From Bartonella sp. A05 (GTDB lineage Bacteria > Pseudomonadota > Alphaproteobacteria > Rhizobiales > Rhizobiaceae), in contig NZ_JANHOJ010000001.1 of the NCBI RefSeq assembly GCF_026930145.1, forward strand, positions 124,001 through 188,000: 64,000 bases of DNA, read 5' to 3'. The stretch's first letter is position 1; every line of letters starts with the position of its first letter. Both the position numbers and the translations under genes were made by a program. Positions 19,882 through 29,864 of this stretch are shown piece after piece. The notes under the pieces were generated by a model that worked only from the letters and a program-made list of their open reading frames with translations, ran no database searches and had not been told where the DNA came from.

Positions 19882-21475
19882 CAATGTGTATTTAAAAAGG
19901 ATAACATTTTTTCTGCTTTCCATATCGAGCTGGCAACGACAAGTCTGTGCGTTTTTATGTGGTGCATTGACATCCTTTGCGCTCCCACCCTTTTATCTAA
20001 CGCCCATTAGTTTTTTAACTTTTCCTGTCTTCATTGTTTTATTGGATGCAATCAATGCCATTCAAAATAACAAAAAACGCCTTCTGAAAACTGCTCTGAC
20101 CTGTGGAAACTTTGGCTTCGGTTATTTTGTTAGTAATCTTTGGTGGCTAAGCAATGCTTTATTGATAGAACCAAGCATTTTTGCTTGGACAATACCTTTT
20201 GCCATTTTTGGTCTTCCTGCCTATCTTGCTCTTTATTGGGCTTTTGCTGGTGTCATTGCTGGTTTGTTCTGGACAAAGGGAATCGCACGCTTTTTTGTTT
20301 TGGCTTTTGCACTAGGGTTAGCAGAATTACTGCGTGCTATTCTGTTCACAGGTTTCCCATGGAATTCTCTTGGTTACACAGCCATGCCAACTCCAATGCT
20401 CATGCAATCAGACGCTATCGTAGGGCTGTACGGCATGAATATTCTTGCTGTCTTAGTCTACAGTTTTCCCACTGTTTTATTAACAGGTGAAAAAAAGCGA
20501 TTAGCACTTTTTCTTTGTCTTCTTCTTATATTTGCTCATTGCTGCTTTGGATTTTATCGTCTGAATGCAGCACAAAACATAGATGATTATCAAAAAAATC
20601 TCCATTGGGTGCGGATCATTCAACCTTCCATCCCACAAAACGAAAAATTGAGCCATGCTACACAAGAAGAAATATTTACAACCTATGTAAACCTAAGTGT
20701 AACTCCAACAACTGATCAGAATCCAGAGCCCGACTTTATCGTATGGCCTGAAGCATCAGTTCCGTACATTCTCAATAATTCCTCTGCTGTCACAATGCGC
20801 ATCGCCTCTTTTCTGAAGCCTCAACAATGGGCTATTGTCGGTGCGACACGAGCCAGTAATGATTCCCCTAACGCTCCAACACAATTTTTTAATACAATTG
20901 CAGTCATTGATGCCAAGGGTAATCTTCTCAACACTTCTGATAAATTGCATCTGGTTCCTTTTGGTGAATATCTTCCCTATCAAAACTTATTGAATAAAAT
21001 TGGACTGCATGCCCTTGCAGATAACATTGGTGGATATAGTGCCGAAACTGTGCGCAAGACTGTTACGATGCCAAACAAATTTTCTTATCTTCCATTGATT
21101 TGTTATGAAGTTATATTTCCCAATGAAATGACTTTTAAAGGTCCCCCACCTCAAGCAATTATTAATGTCACAAATGATGCGTGGTTTGGTATAACACCTG
21201 GACCATATCAACATTTCCAACAAGCACAACTGCGCGCCATAGAACTAGGGATTCCTGTTATCAGAGCAGCCAATAACGGAATATCAGCCGTACTTGATCC
21301 TTATGGACGCATTGTTGCCTCTCTTGAGCAAAATGCTATCGGCGTTATCGATTCGCCAATTCCATTACCAATCACATCCAGATGGAATAGTGAATATAGA
21401 ATATTCTCTACTTTCATCTTATTCATTATTATGCTATCGTGCTACGTTAGTTTTGGTTCTACAAAACAACTTTAA
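19862..21475 (+). CDS. lnt: Apolipoprotein N-acyltransferase
   Basis: Inner-membrane enzyme that adds the third acyl chain to lipoproteins. About 537 residues from ATG at 19862, which has CAGGAAA just upstream; an in-frame TTG at 19826 lies deeper inside corC and is less likely. The N-terminal half has six or more membrane helices; the C-terminal nitrilase domain supplies the triad in WPEASVP (Glu), DKLHLVPFGEYLP (Lys) and PLICYEVIFP (Cys). It overlaps corC by 20 bp and closes the phoH-ybeY-corC-lnt run. Confidence 0.95.
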   Translation: MLSPRNNNVYLKRITFFLLSISSWQRQVCAFLCGALTSFALPPFYLTPISFLTFPVFIVLLDAINAIQNNKKRLLKTALTCGNFGFGYFVSNLWWLSNALLIEPSIFAWTIPFAIFGLPAYLALYWAFAGVIAGLFWTKGIARFFVLAFALGLAELLRAILFTGFPWNSLGYTAMPTPMLMQSDAIVGLYGMNILAVLVYSFPTVLLTGEKKRLALFLCLLLIFAHCCFGFYRLNAAQNIDDYQKNLHWVRIIQPSIPQNEKLSHATQEEIFTTYVNLSVTPTTDQNPEPDFIVWPEASVPYILNNSSAVTMRIASFLKPQQWAIVGATRASNDSPNAPTQFFNTIAVIDAKGNLLNTSDKLHLVPFGEYLPYQNLLNKIGLHALADNIGGYSAETVRKTVTMPNKFSYLPLICYEVIFPNEMTFKGPPPQAIINVTNDAWFGITPGPYQHFQQAQLRAIELGIPVIRAANNGISAVLDPYGRIVASLEQNAIGVIDSPIPLPITSRWNSEYRIFSTFILFIIMLSCYVSFGSTKQL

Positions 21476-21623
21476 TGATTGGGTTCTCATGTACAATATC
21501 ATTTTATATGTACCAGTAATATTGGGAAAAAGTTGATATATTATCTTAATTCTATGATAGACTAACCTCGCATGTACCTAATGTTAGTTTGGAAACGAAG
21601 TACTGGAAATAAAGAGTTGCATT

Positions 21624-22037
21624 ATGACCGAGACTAGAAAAAAACCTGATCCCATAGATGTCTATGTTGGAACCCGTATTCGTTTACGTCGTAATATATT
21701 AGGTCTTACCCAAGAAAAACTAGGTGAGAAACTAGGCATTACTTTTCAGCAAGTTCAGAAATATGAAAAAGGTACAAATCGTGTTGGTGCGAGTCGCCTT
21801 CAAGCAATTGCAGAAATTATGGATGTCCCTGTTTCTTACTTTTTTGATAAAGGTATAGGAATCCAACCTATGGAAGGCTTTGCTGAAAGCGATAGCGATT
21901 TTATGGATTTTTGCTCTAGCAACGAAGGGATCCAGTTAATGCGCGCTTTTACCAATATATCCGATGCAAAAGTGCGTCGAAAAATAATTGATTTGGCAAG
22001 AGCTCTTTCTGAAGAAGATCCACTCAATAAGTTATAA
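21624..22037 (+). CDS. Cro/CI-type helix-turn-helix transcriptional regulator
   Basis: DNA-binding protein of 137 residues. The helix-turn-helix spans about residues 12-70 and reads RIRLRRNILGLTQEKLGEKL, then TFQQVQKYEKGTNRVGASRL, typical of the HTH_XRE/HTH_3 family. The acidic C-terminal 60 residues have no recognised domain. Orthologues commonly sit directly before metK in Rhizobiales, as here (127 bp gap). Target genes are not identifiable from sequence; inverted repeats ahead of metK are candidate binding sites. Confidence 0.88.
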   Translation: MTETRKKPDPIDVYVGTRIRLRRNILGLTQEKLGEKLGITFQQVQKYEKGTNRVGASRLQAIAEIMDVPVSYFFDKGIGIQPMEGFAESDSDFMDFCSSNEGIQLMRAFTNISDAKVRRKIIDLARALSEEDPLNKL

Positions 22038-22123
22038 AAATAAAAATTACTTTCTTTATATTATCTCATAAATCAGTGTTGACGATTTGTCGTAAGGTTG
22101 GCAAATAAAAAAGCCTTTAATAT

Positions 22124-22139
22124 ACAGTTAACAAACTGT
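22124..22139. promoter_or_regulatory. Inverted repeat ahead of metK, candidate operator
   Basis: ACAGTT and AACTGT form perfect 6-bp arms around a 4-bp spacer, 25 bp before the metK ATG. A second, shorter repeat (ACGA-TTTG-TCGT) is at 22082-22093, next to a TTGACG hexamer at 22079. The upstream gene encodes an HTH regulator, so an operator role is a reasonable but untested inference. Confidence 0.35.
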
Positions 22140-22164
22140 CAGTTTTTTTGTCGATGGAGTTCTT

Positions 22165-23433
22165 ATGCCGCATCAAGATTATTTTTTTACCAGTGAATCG
22201 GTATCTGAAGGGCATCCCGACAAAATTTGTGATCGTATTTCTGATGAAATCGTCGACATGATCTATAAAGAGGCTATGAGAACAGGTACCGATCCGTGGT
22301 TAGTGCGAATTGCTTGTGAAACTTTAGTCAGTGTCAATCGTGTTGTGATCGCTGGTGAAGTACGTGTTCCTGATACACTCTTAAAAAAAGATAAAAACGG
22401 GGAGTTAATCCATGATGAAGCTGGAGCTCCTATTATTAATCCTACGCATTTTCGCAAAGTCGCACGTCGTGCTATTCGTGCGATTGGTTATGAACAAGCA
22501 GGCTTCCATTGGAAAACTGTTAAAATTGATGTTCTTTTGCGGCCACAATCAGCTGATATCGCACAAGGCGTCGATAATGCCATGGATTGCCAAGGTGAAG
22601 AAGGCGCAGGCGATCAAGGTATCATGTTTGGATATGCCTGCCGTGAAACACCAGATCTCATGCCCGCACCAATTTATTACGCGCATAAGATTTTAAAGCT
22701 TCTTGCCGTGGCTCGTCATAAAAATGAAGGAGAGACCGGCAAACTAGGACCAGACGCCAAAAGCCAAATAACAATACGATATAAAAATGGAAAACCTATA
22801 GAAGTCACATCCATTGTTCTTTCAACGCAGCATTTAGATGAAAGTTGGGATTCGAATAAAGTACGTACAGTGGTTGAACCCTATATTCGTCAAGCTTTAC
22901 AGAGTATTCCCATTTCTAATCAATGTAGTTGGTACATTAACCCAACAGGAAAATTTGTTATTGGCGGCCCTAAAAGTGATGCAGGAGTAACAGGACGAAA
23001 AATTATTGTCGATACTTATGGAGGCGCAGCACCCCACGGTGGTGGAGCTTTTTCAGGGAAAGACACGACAAAAGTTGATCGTTCTGCAGCTTATGCCGCA
23101 CGTTATCTCGCTAAAAATATTGTTGCAGCGAATTTAGCAGAGCGATGCACCATTCAACTTTCTTACGCAATTGGCATTTCACAACCCTTATCTGTTTATC
23201 TGAACCTCCATGGAACAGGGAAAGTTGAAGAAAATGTTCTTGAAGCCGTAATCCGAAAAATCATGGATCTTTCACCAACAGGCATTCGAAAACATCTTGA
23301 TCTCAACAAACCCATTTATACAAAAACAGCTGCTTATGGTCATTTCGGGCGTGAACCAGAACGCGATGGTTCATTTTCATGGGAAAAAACCGATCTCATC
23401 AATACGCTTAAAACAATGATAAAAATACCATGA
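22165..23433 (+). CDS. metK: S-adenosylmethionine synthetase
   Basis: Makes SAM from methionine and ATP in the cytosol. 422 residues, slightly longer than E. coli MetK. Motifs include [20 protein letters not shown] at the N-terminus (methionine and ATP loop), [15 protein letters not shown], the phosphate loop [19 protein letters not shown] and the C-terminal [10 protein letters not shown]. Its stop overlaps the trmB start by 4 bp (ATGA, 23430-23433). Its product is the methyl donor for TrmB, RsmC-like and radical-SAM enzymes also encoded in this window. I looked for SAM riboswitch consensus in the 127-bp leader and did not see one. Confidence 0.97.
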   Translation: MPHQDYFFTSESVSEGHPDKICDRISDEIVDMIYKEAMRTGTDPWLVRIACETLVSVNRVVIAGEVRVPDTLLKKDKNGELIHDEAGAPIINPTHFRKVARRAIRAIGYEQAGFHWKTVKIDVLLRPQSADIAQGVDNAMDCQGEEGAGDQGIMFGYACRETPDLMPAPIYYAHKILKLLAVARHKNEGETGKLGPDAKSQITIRYKNGKPIEVTSIVLSTQHLDESWDSNKVRTVVEPYIRQALQSIPISNQCSWYINPTGKFVIGGPKSDAGVTGRKIIVDTYGGAAPHGGGAFSGKDTTKVDRSAAYAARYLAKNIVAANLAERCTIQLSYAIGISQPLSVYLNLHGTGKVEENVLEAVIRKIMDLSPTGIRKHLDLNKPIYTKTAAYGHFGREPERDGSFSWEKTDLINTLKTMIKIP

Positions 23434-24131
23434 GGAAACATAAATCGCGTATGAATGAAGCTTTTTTCGGTCGTCGACAAGGCAAACGGCTACGGGACAG
23501 CCAACTTGCGCGGATAAAAACGCTTCTTCCTACTCTCAATATTGATTTAAATAAACCTGTACCTCTAGAGCTAACATCTTTATTCACAAATAAAATCAAA
23601 GAAGTCCGACTTGAAATTGGCTTTGGTGGAGGAGAACATTTGCTCCATGAAATGGAGCGGTTTCCACAAACAGGTTTTATTGGCGTAGAGCCTTTTATCA
23701 ATGGTATGGCAAAAATATTGACACACATTGAAAAACACAAACAATATCAAAATCATCTTCGTCTTTATGATGATGACGCCACACGCCTTCTTGATTGGCT
23801 TCCCCAAGCATCACTTGATGGAATAGATTTATTCTATCCTGATCCATGGCCTAAAAAAAAGCATTGGAAACGGCGCTTTATCAATGTAAAAAATCTCAAC
23901 CGTTTTTCTCGCGTTCTTAAAACAGGTAAAAAATTTCGCTTTGCCAGCGATATAGATACTTATGTAAACTGGACATTATACTATTGCACACGCCATAGCG
24001 ATTTTGAATGGCAAGCAGAAAATCCTAAAGATTGGAAAACCCCATATCCGCTATGGCCAAGCACCCGATATGAAGCAAAAGCTTTGCGCGAAGGCAGAAT
24101 GCCCACTTATCTAACTTTTATTAAAAAATAA
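23430..24131 (+). CDS. trmB: tRNA (guanine-N7)-methyltransferase
   Basis: Forms m7G46 in the variable loop of tRNAs using SAM. 233 residues. The SAM-binding motif is [18 protein letters not shown], with [15 protein letters not shown] as motif II, and the substrate-binding signature [19 protein letters not shown] is diagnostic of TrmB. Basic N-terminal residues ([20 protein letters not shown]) fit tRNA binding. Translationally coupled to metK. A probable terminator hairpin lies 85 bp after its stop. Confidence 0.96.
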   Translation: MRKHKSRMNEAFFGRRQGKRLRDSQLARIKTLLPTLNIDLNKPVPLELTSLFTNKIKEVRLEIGFGGGEHLLHEMERFPQTGFIGVEPFINGMAKILTHIEKHKQYQNHLRLYDDDATRLLDWLPQASLDGIDLFYPDPWPKKKHWKRRFINVKNLNRFSRVLKTGKKFRFASDIDTYVNWTLYYCTRHSDFEWQAENPKDWKTPYPLWPSTRYEAKALREGRMPTYLTFIKK

Positions 24132-24159
24132 GGGATAAAATGCTTTTACCACAAACAAC

Positions 24160-24188
24160 TTGAAAAACTTTGAATTTAAGAGTACAAA
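24160..24188 (+). promoter_or_regulatory. Candidate promoter of the rimP-nusA-infB operon
   Basis: TTGAAA (24160-24165) and TACAAA (24183-24188) are separated by exactly 17 bp. Transcription would begin near 24195, upstream of the hairpin at 24217-24245. Five of six and four of six bases match the sigma-70 consensus; this is prediction only. Confidence 0.35.
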
Positions 24189-24216
24189 ATAATCAAATTC
24201 TTGATCTTGTGGTGAG

Positions 24217-24245
24217 GAGTGGGTCGTTTGGATCCGCTCTTTTTT
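24217..24245 (+). terminator. Intrinsic terminator or attenuator before rimP
   Basis: GAGTGGGT (24217-24224) pairs with ATCCGCTC (24232-24239), including two G-U pairs, around a 7-nt loop, and is followed by six T residues (24240-24245). It sits 85 bp after trmB and 40 bp before the rimP ATG. It may end metK-trmB transcripts, or act as a leader attenuator if transcription starts at 24195. It also overlaps a GTG (24219) that would otherwise be read as a longer rimP start. Confidence 0.62.
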
Positions 24246-24284
24246 AATATCATAAGACCAATAAGAATAACCTGGATAAAGCAT

Positions 24285-24911
24285 ATGAACGAAACTGAAA
24301 GAATGGGTAACATTAACGAACCGCGTCTGTTTGAAGAAGATGGTATTGAAATGCGCGTCGCTACCCTTATCACACCATTGCTCAAACCCTTGGGTTTTCG
24401 TTTGGTTCGTGTAAGACTTCTTGGTTTAAATGGTTTAACGCTTCAGATTATGGTTGAACGTGCTGATGGTAGCATGACAATAGAAGATTGCGAAACTGTT
24501 AGTAAAACTATTTCGCCGCTTCTTGATGTGCAAAATGTTATTGAACGCAAATATCATTTAGAAATCTCATCCCCTGGCATTGACCGCCCACTCGTAAGGA
24601 AATCTGATTTTTTTCATTGGCAGGGGCATATTGCAAAAATTGAAACCAACACGATAATTGATGGACGCCGAAGATTTCGTGGTACAATTGCAAATATCAC
24701 ACAAAACGGCTTTACTTTAAATGCCGATAAAGCTGCCTATGGAGAAGCAATGCGTGTTTTTATTCCCTTTACGGACATTACCAATGCACGTCTCGTGCTT
24801 ACCAATGAACTTATTCGAGACGCATTGAAAAAAACAAAGGAATTATATCAACAATCAGCCTCCAAAGATAATCTCAACATCTCAAAACCAGAAACAAACT
24901 GTAAAAATTAA
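24285..24911 (+). CDS. rimP: Ribosome maturation factor RimP
   Basis: Assists 30S subunit assembly. About 208 residues from ATG at 24285. An open frame from GTG at 24219 adds 22 residues, but that codon is inside a terminator-like hairpin, and homologues begin a short distance before the EPRL..DGIEMRVA segment. The N-terminal domain has PLGFRLVRVRLLGLNGLTLQIM and MTIEDCETVSKTISPLLD; the signature LEISSPGIDRPL links to the C-terminal SH3-like domain. First gene of rimP-nusA-ylxR-infB-rbfA-truB, 50 bp before nusA. Confidence 0.93.
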   Translation: MNETERMGNINEPRLFEEDGIEMRVATLITPLLKPLGFRLVRVRLLGLNGLTLQIMVERADGSMTIEDCETVSKTISPLLDVQNVIERKYHLEISSPGIDRPLVRKSDFFHWQGHIAKIETNTIIDGRRRFRGTIANITQNGFTLNADKAAYGEAMRVFIPFTDITNARLVLTNELIRDALKKTKELYQQSASKDNLNISKPETNCKN

Positions 24912-24961
24912 TATCACATAGAACCAATATCCCTCATGTGGCACAAAAAAGGAGAAAATCG

Positions 24962-26557
24962 ATGGTAACAAGCGCTAACAGGCTTGAACTTCTGCAAATT
25001 GCAGATGCTGTTGCACGCGAAAAATCGATCGACCGTGAAATTGTCATTTCTGCAATGGCTGATGCTATTCAGAAAGCGGCGCGTTCTCGTTATGGTCAAG
25101 AAACCAATATCCGTGCTGAAATCAACTCCAAAACAGGTGAAATTAAATTACAACGTCTGCTGAAAATTGTTGATGTCGTTGAAGATTATACAACTGAAAT
25201 TGCTTTATCTGACGCGTTAAAACGCCAAGCCGACTCAAAAGCAGGGGATTTTCTTGCCGACCCTTTGCCTCCCATGGACTTTGGACGCATTGCAGCGCAA
25301 TCTGCCAAACAAGTTATTGTGCAAAAAGTGCGTGATGCAGAACGCGAACAACAATTCGAAGAATATAAAAATAAAATTGGTGAAATTCTTTCCGGCACAG
25401 TTAAACGTGTAGAATATGGGAATGTTATTGTTGATTTAGGACGTGGAGAAGCTATTGTACGGCGTGATGAATTAATCCCGCGTGAATCCTTCCGATATGG
25501 AGATCGTATTCGTGCTTTCGTCAGTGATGTTCATCGTGAACTAAGAGGTCCACAAATTTTCCTCTCACGGACACACCCTCAATTCATGGCAAAACTTTTT
25601 ACCATGGAAGTTCCAGAAATTTACGATGGGATTATAGAAATTAAGTCCGTCGCCCGTGATCCAGGTTCACGTGCTAAAATCGCCGTTGTCTCACGGGATG
25701 GCTCGATTGATCCCGTTGGAGCATGTGTTGGAATGCGGGGAAGTCGCGTCCAAGCTGTTGTTGCAGAATTACAAGGCGAAAAAATCGATATTATTCCTTG
25801 GTCCCCAGATGCTGCAACATTTATCGTCAACGCACTACAACCTGCCGAAGTCTCTAAAGTCGTCCTCGATGAAGACGCTGAACGTATTGAAGTTGTTGTT
25901 CCTGATGACCAACTCAGTCTTGCTATTGGACGACGTGGTCAAAATGTTCGTTTAGCTTCGCAATTAACAGGGTGGAATATTGATATTTTAACAGAACAGG
26001 AGGAATCTGAAAACCGCCAAAAAGAATTTACTGAACGCAGTAAACTTTTTATGGAATCTTTAGATGTCGACGAAATGATCGGACAAGTTATGGCTTCAGA
26101 AGGGTTTGCTTCCATTGAAGAAATCGCTTATGTTGGTCTTGAGGAAATTGCTTCTATTGATGGTTTTGATCATGAAACTGCCACAGAAATACAAAATCGC
26201 GCACGCGAATATTTAGAACGTAAAGACAAAGAACTCGATGAAAAGCGTAAAAAGCTAGGTGTTTCTGATGAATTGCGTGCACTTCCTGGCATGACGAGTG
26301 CTATGTTGGTTGCTGTTGGCGAAGATGGTGTCAAAACGATAGAAGATTTTGCAGGTTATGCAGTCGACGATTTGGCTGGCTGGCGAGAACGCAAAGAAGG
26401 GCAAACACAGAATTTTCCTGGTATTCTGACTCCTTTTGATATTACACGCATTGACGCAGAAGCCATGATTCTAGCTGCACGTGTGCAAGCAGGCTGGATA
26501 GACCAAAATGATCTTATTACAGAAGATCTTGCAGAAAATGAAAAAATAGACAATTGA
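24962..26557 (+). CDS. nusA: Transcription termination/antitermination factor NusA
   Basis: RNA polymerase-associated elongation factor. About 531 residues from ATG at 24962, which has AGGAG at 24950-24954; an upstream GTG (24938) would start before that site. Domain order is the N-terminal polymerase-binding domain (residues 1-125), S1 (GEILSGTVKRVEYGNVIVDLGRGEA), two KH domains (VGACVGMRGSRVQAVVAELQ and LSLAIGRRGQNVRLASQLTG), then two helix-hairpin-helix acidic repeats. The acidic tail (ITEDLAENEKIDN) is typical of alphaproteobacteria. ylxR starts 18 bp later. Confidence 0.97.
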   Translation: MVTSANRLELLQIADAVAREKSIDREIVISAMADAIQKAARSRYGQETNIRAEINSKTGEIKLQRLLKIVDVVEDYTTEIALSDALKRQADSKAGDFLADPLPPMDFGRIAAQSAKQVIVQKVRDAEREQQFEEYKNKIGEILSGTVKRVEYGNVIVDLGRGEAIVRRDELIPRESFRYGDRIRAFVSDVHRELRGPQIFLSRTHPQFMAKLFTMEVPEIYDGIIEIKSVARDPGSRAKIAVVSRDGSIDPVGACVGMRGSRVQAVVAELQGEKIDIIPWSPDAATFIVNALQPAEVSKVVLDEDAERIEVVVPDDQLSLAIGRRGQNVRLASQLTGWNIDILTEQEESENRQKEFTERSKLFMESLDVDEMIGQVMASEGFASIEEIAYVGLEEIASIDGFDHETATEIQNRAREYLERKDKELDEKRKKLGVSDELRALPGMTSAMLVAVGEDGVKTIEDFAGYAVDDLAGWRERKEGQTQNFPGILTPFDITRIDAEAMILAARVQAGWIDQNDLITEDLAENEKIDN

Positions 26558-26575
26558 GATATGGGTACATTTTAA

Positions 26576-27211
26576 ATGAATGAACGGACCTGCATTGTGA
26601 CAAAAAAAACTGCATCAGCAACAACCCTGATCCGTTTTGTCATCGATCCAAACCGTCAAATTGTTCCAGATCTGAAAGCTAATTTGCCCGGACGTGGTGT
26701 ATGGGTTTCTGCTTACCGAACAACCATTGAAGAAGCAATTAAACGCAAAGCTTTTAGCAAAAGTCTTAAAACAGATGTTGAGGTTGCTTCAGACCTTGCT
26801 AATATTGTAGACAAACTTTTTCTGAGATCCACTCTTAGCAGCTTATCTATGGCGCGAAAAGCAGGTGCAATTGTTATGGGTGCAACCAAAGTGGATGCAG
26901 CAATCCGCTCTGGTCGAGTTGCTCTTGTGCTTCATGCACAAGAAGCAGCTGAAGACGGAAAACGAAAAATTGCGCAAGCGATCCATGCAATAAAGCAAAA
27001 AACAAATCAGGATGTAAAAACCATATCTTTATTAACAAGTGATGAAATGAGTATGGCTTTCGGAGCTAATCCTGTGATACATGCAGCCTTGTTGAATACG
27101 AAAGCTGCCGACGGGTCTCTCAAAACGATATACAAACTGGTCTCCTATCGTAATGGCAAACACTATAAGCCTAGTGAAATGACCGCAAAAGCCGTGAAGG
27201 AAATACAATGA
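26576..27211 (+). CDS. ylxR: YlxR-domain and L7Ae-like RNA-binding protein
   Basis: Predicted RNA-binding protein of 211 residues. The N-terminal YlxR/DUF448 domain (about residues 1-80) shows RTCIVTKK, the conserved LPGRGVWV and AFSKSL. The following region (about 85-180) resembles the L7Ae/Gadd45 fold ([24 protein letters not shown]). Many bacteria encode these as two short genes (ylxR, ylxQ); the fused form is common in alphaproteobacteria. It lies between nusA and infB and overlaps infB by 4 bp (ATGA). Function in the nusA-infB operon is not established. Confidence 0.92.
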   Translation: MNERTCIVTKKTASATTLIRFVIDPNRQIVPDLKANLPGRGVWVSAYRTTIEEAIKRKAFSKSLKTDVEVASDLANIVDKLFLRSTLSSLSMARKAGAIVMGATKVDAAIRSGRVALVLHAQEAAEDGKRKIAQAIHAIKQKTNQDVKTISLLTSDEMSMAFGANPVIHAALLNTKAADGSLKTIYKLVSYRNGKHYKPSEMTAKAVKEIQ

Positions 27212-29739
27212 GTGAAGATAATAATGACAAGCTAACAGTCAAGAGAACACTTACCCTAAAACGGTCGGGCCTAGAAACTAATACGGTCAAACAAAATTTT
27301 GGTCATGGTCGTAAAAAAGCGGTTGTTGTCGAAACCAAACGACGTAAAATTACGCGTCCAGATGAAAAAGTTGAGGCACCGCAGTCAATTACTAAACCAC
27401 ATGTAGCACCTCGTCCAAAACCACGATTCGAAGAAGTGGCACCAGAGAAAACTGTAACGCAAAGCAATCTTTCATCAGCTGAAATAGAAGCAAGGTTTCG
27501 CGCTTTAGAAGAAGCACATATCCAAGAACAGATAATGCGTAAACAGGCTGAAGAAAAAGAAAGACTCGCTAAAGAACGTGAAGAAAGCTTGTCTTTGCAA
27601 ACTGTTCAAGAAACAAAAATAGAACAAGAAAATCAAGATACCATAATACAAACTCCAATCCCTGCCCCTGAAATCATACCGATAGAGCCTGTAGAATCAA
27701 TAGAAACTGTTCTTCCTGTCAAAAATACAACTGGAGTTGAAAAACGCTCCATCAATGAAAAAGATAATGAAGATAAACATGGCCGACGCGCTAATCTTTC
27801 CAAATCAGAAATGCGTGCACCCAAAGCTGTAAAAGGTGCAGAAGAGCGTCGCCGTGGGAAAATTACTCTTAATAGTGCATTGGATGAAGAAGGCAACGCA
27901 CGTGGTCGTTCCATGGCTGCAATGCGTCGCCGACAGGAAAAATTTAAACGCGCACAAAACCAAGAACCACGGGAAAAAATTTCTCGCGAAGTTGTGCTTC
28001 CTGAAACCATTACCATACAAGAACTTGCACAGCGTATGGCTGAACGCTCTGTTGATGTTATTAAATTTCTGATGAAACAGGGACAAATGATGAAACCCGG
28101 TGATATCATCGATGCAGATATTGCAGAAATCATCGCCGTTGAATTTGGCCATACGGTTAAGCGTGTCTCAGAATCTGACGTAGAAGAAGGTATCTTCAAT
28201 ATAGAAGATGATCCTCAAAAAATGCGATCACGTCCACCAGTCGTAACAATTATGGGGCACGTTGACCATGGCAAAACCTCTCTTCTTGATGCAATTCGTA
28301 AAGCGAATGTTGTTTCTGGTGAAGCAGGTGGCATTACACAACATATCGGTGCTTATCAAGTAGAACAAAACGGTCAGAAAATTACCTTTATCGATACACC
28401 TGGACACGCCGCATTCACAGCAATGCGTGCTCGTGGTGCTCATGTTACCGATATTGCCGTTCTGGTCGTGGCTGCTGATGATAGTGTCATGCCGCAAACA
28501 ATTGAATCAATTAATCATGCAAAAGCTGCTGGTGTACCTATTATTGTTGCCATCAACAAAATTGATAAGCCTGCTGCCGACGCTCAAAAGGTGCGTACGG
28601 AGTTACTGCAACACGAAGTTTTTGTTGAAACCATGGGTGGTGAAACTTTGGAAGTCGAGGTTTCTGCTAAAACCGGTCAAAACCTTGCCAAACTTCTGGA
28701 AGCCATTCTCCTGCAAGCGGAAATTCTTGATCTGAAAGCAGATCCAGAACGAACTGCAGAGGGTATTGTTATTGAAGCCAAGCTTGATCGGGGACGTGGA
28801 TCTGTTGCAACTGTTCTCATTCAAAAAGGAACATTACATCCTTCCGATATTATCGTAGCCGGCAATGAATGGGGTCGCGTTCGTGCATTGATTGATGATC
28901 ATGGTCGTCATGTCAAAGCAGCAACTCCTTCTACACCAATTGAAATCTTAGGGATGCAAGGAACACCACAAGCTGGTGACCGCTTTTCTGTTGTTGCAAA
29001 TGAAGCAAAAGCGCGCGAAATCGCCGAATATCGCCAACGATTAGCACGGGATAAAGCTGTAGCGCGTCAAACAAGCTCACGTGGCTCTCTTGAACAAATG
29101 ATGACAAAATTACAAACCACCGGTGTCAAAGAATTCCCGCTTATCATTAAGGGAGATGTTCAGGGATCAATAGAAGCAATTATTTCAGCCTTAGAAAAAT
29201 TAGGAAATCAGGAAGTGCGTGCCCGCATCGTTCATTCTGGTGCCGGAGGAATTACTGAGAGTGATATTTCTCTCGCTGAAGCTTCCAATTCTGCCGTTAT
29301 TGGTTTTAATGTTCGCGCCAATAAACAAGCGCGTGATTCAGCAAAAACGCAAGGAATTGAAATTCGCTATTATAACATCATTTATGATCTTGTTGATGAT
29401 ATAAAAGCAGCTATGTCAGGGTTACTTTCTCCTGAGCATCGTGAAACTTTCCTCGGTAGTGCTGAAATTCTGGAAGTCTTTAATATTACAAAAATTGGAA
29501 AAGTTGCTGGCTGTCGGGTCACAGAAGGAAAAATAGAAAGAGGCGCAGGCGTTCGCCTTATCCGAGACAATATTGTCATTCATGAAGGGAAGCTTAAAAC
29601 ACTCAAACGTTTCAAAGATGAAGTCAATGAAGTACAAGTCAGCCAAGAGTGTGGGATAGCATTCGAAAATTATGAAGACATTCGTGCAGGTGATACCATT
29701 GAAACTTTCCGAATCGAGCAGATTAATCGCACATTATAA
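27208..29739 (+). CDS. infB: Translation initiation factor IF-2
   Basis: GTPase that places initiator tRNA on the 30S subunit. 843 residues. The first 260 residues are charged and low-complexity, with a coiled-coil-prone stretch around residues 90-130. Then come the IF2-N module ([25 protein letters not shown]) and the G domain: GHVDHGKT at residues 350-357, [12 protein letters not shown] and VSAKTGQN. C-terminal beta-barrel domains end at the window's 29739. It is coupled to ylxR by a 4-bp overlap and precedes rbfA by 125 bp, a gap holding a CTTTCCT/AGGAAAG inverted repeat (29753-29778). Confidence 0.97.
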   Translation: MSEDNNDKLTVKRTLTLKRSGLETNTVKQNFGHGRKKAVVVETKRRKITRPDEKVEAPQSITKPHVAPRPKPRFEEVAPEKTVTQSNLSSAEIEARFRALEEAHIQEQIMRKQAEEKERLAKEREESLSLQTVQETKIEQENQDTIIQTPIPAPEIIPIEPVESIETVLPVKNTTGVEKRSINEKDNEDKHGRRANLSKSEMRAPKAVKGAEERRRGKITLNSALDEEGNARGRSMAAMRRRQEKFKRAQNQEPREKISREVVLPETITIQELAQRMAERSVDVIKFLMKQGQMMKPGDIIDADIAEIIAVEFGHTVKRVSESDVEEGIFNIEDDPQKMRSRPPVVTIMGHVDHGKTSLLDAIRKANVVSGEAGGITQHIGAYQVEQNGQKITFIDTPGHAAFTAMRARGAHVTDIAVLVVAADDSVMPQTIESINHAKAAGVPIIVAINKIDKPAADAQKVRTELLQHEVFVETMGGETLEVEVSAKTGQNLAKLLEAILLQAEILDLKADPERTAEGIVIEAKLDRGRGSVATVLIQKGTLHPSDIIVAGNEWGRVRALIDDHGRHVKAATPSTPIEILGMQGTPQAGDRFSVVANEAKAREIAEYRQRLARDKAVARQTSSRGSLEQMMTKLQTTGVKEFPLIIKGDVQGSIEAIISALEKLGNQEVRARIVHSGAGGITESDISLAEASNSAVIGFNVRANKQARDSAKTQGIEIRYYNIIYDLVDDIKAAMSGLLSPEHRETFLGSAEILEVFNITKIGKVAGCRVTEGKIERGAGVRLIRDNIVIHEGKLKTLKRFKDEVNEVQVSQECGIAFENYEDIRAGDTIETFRIEQINRTL

Positions 29740-29864
29740 AATCAACCAACAGCTTTCCTTTCTGTCGAATTAGGAAAGTGAGTGAACTTTACGTATCATG
29801 CCTCTATCTGTCCTTATCCTTTGAAATAACAGAGCAAGATGGCTTGTAACAAAGGTATCTTCCA

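Noticed and set aside
22038-22164. SAM-responsive riboswitch ahead of metK
   Set aside because: The leader is only 127 bp and I could not match it to SAM-II, SAM/SAH or other consensus cores by eye; only short inverted repeats are visible. A covariance-model search would decide.
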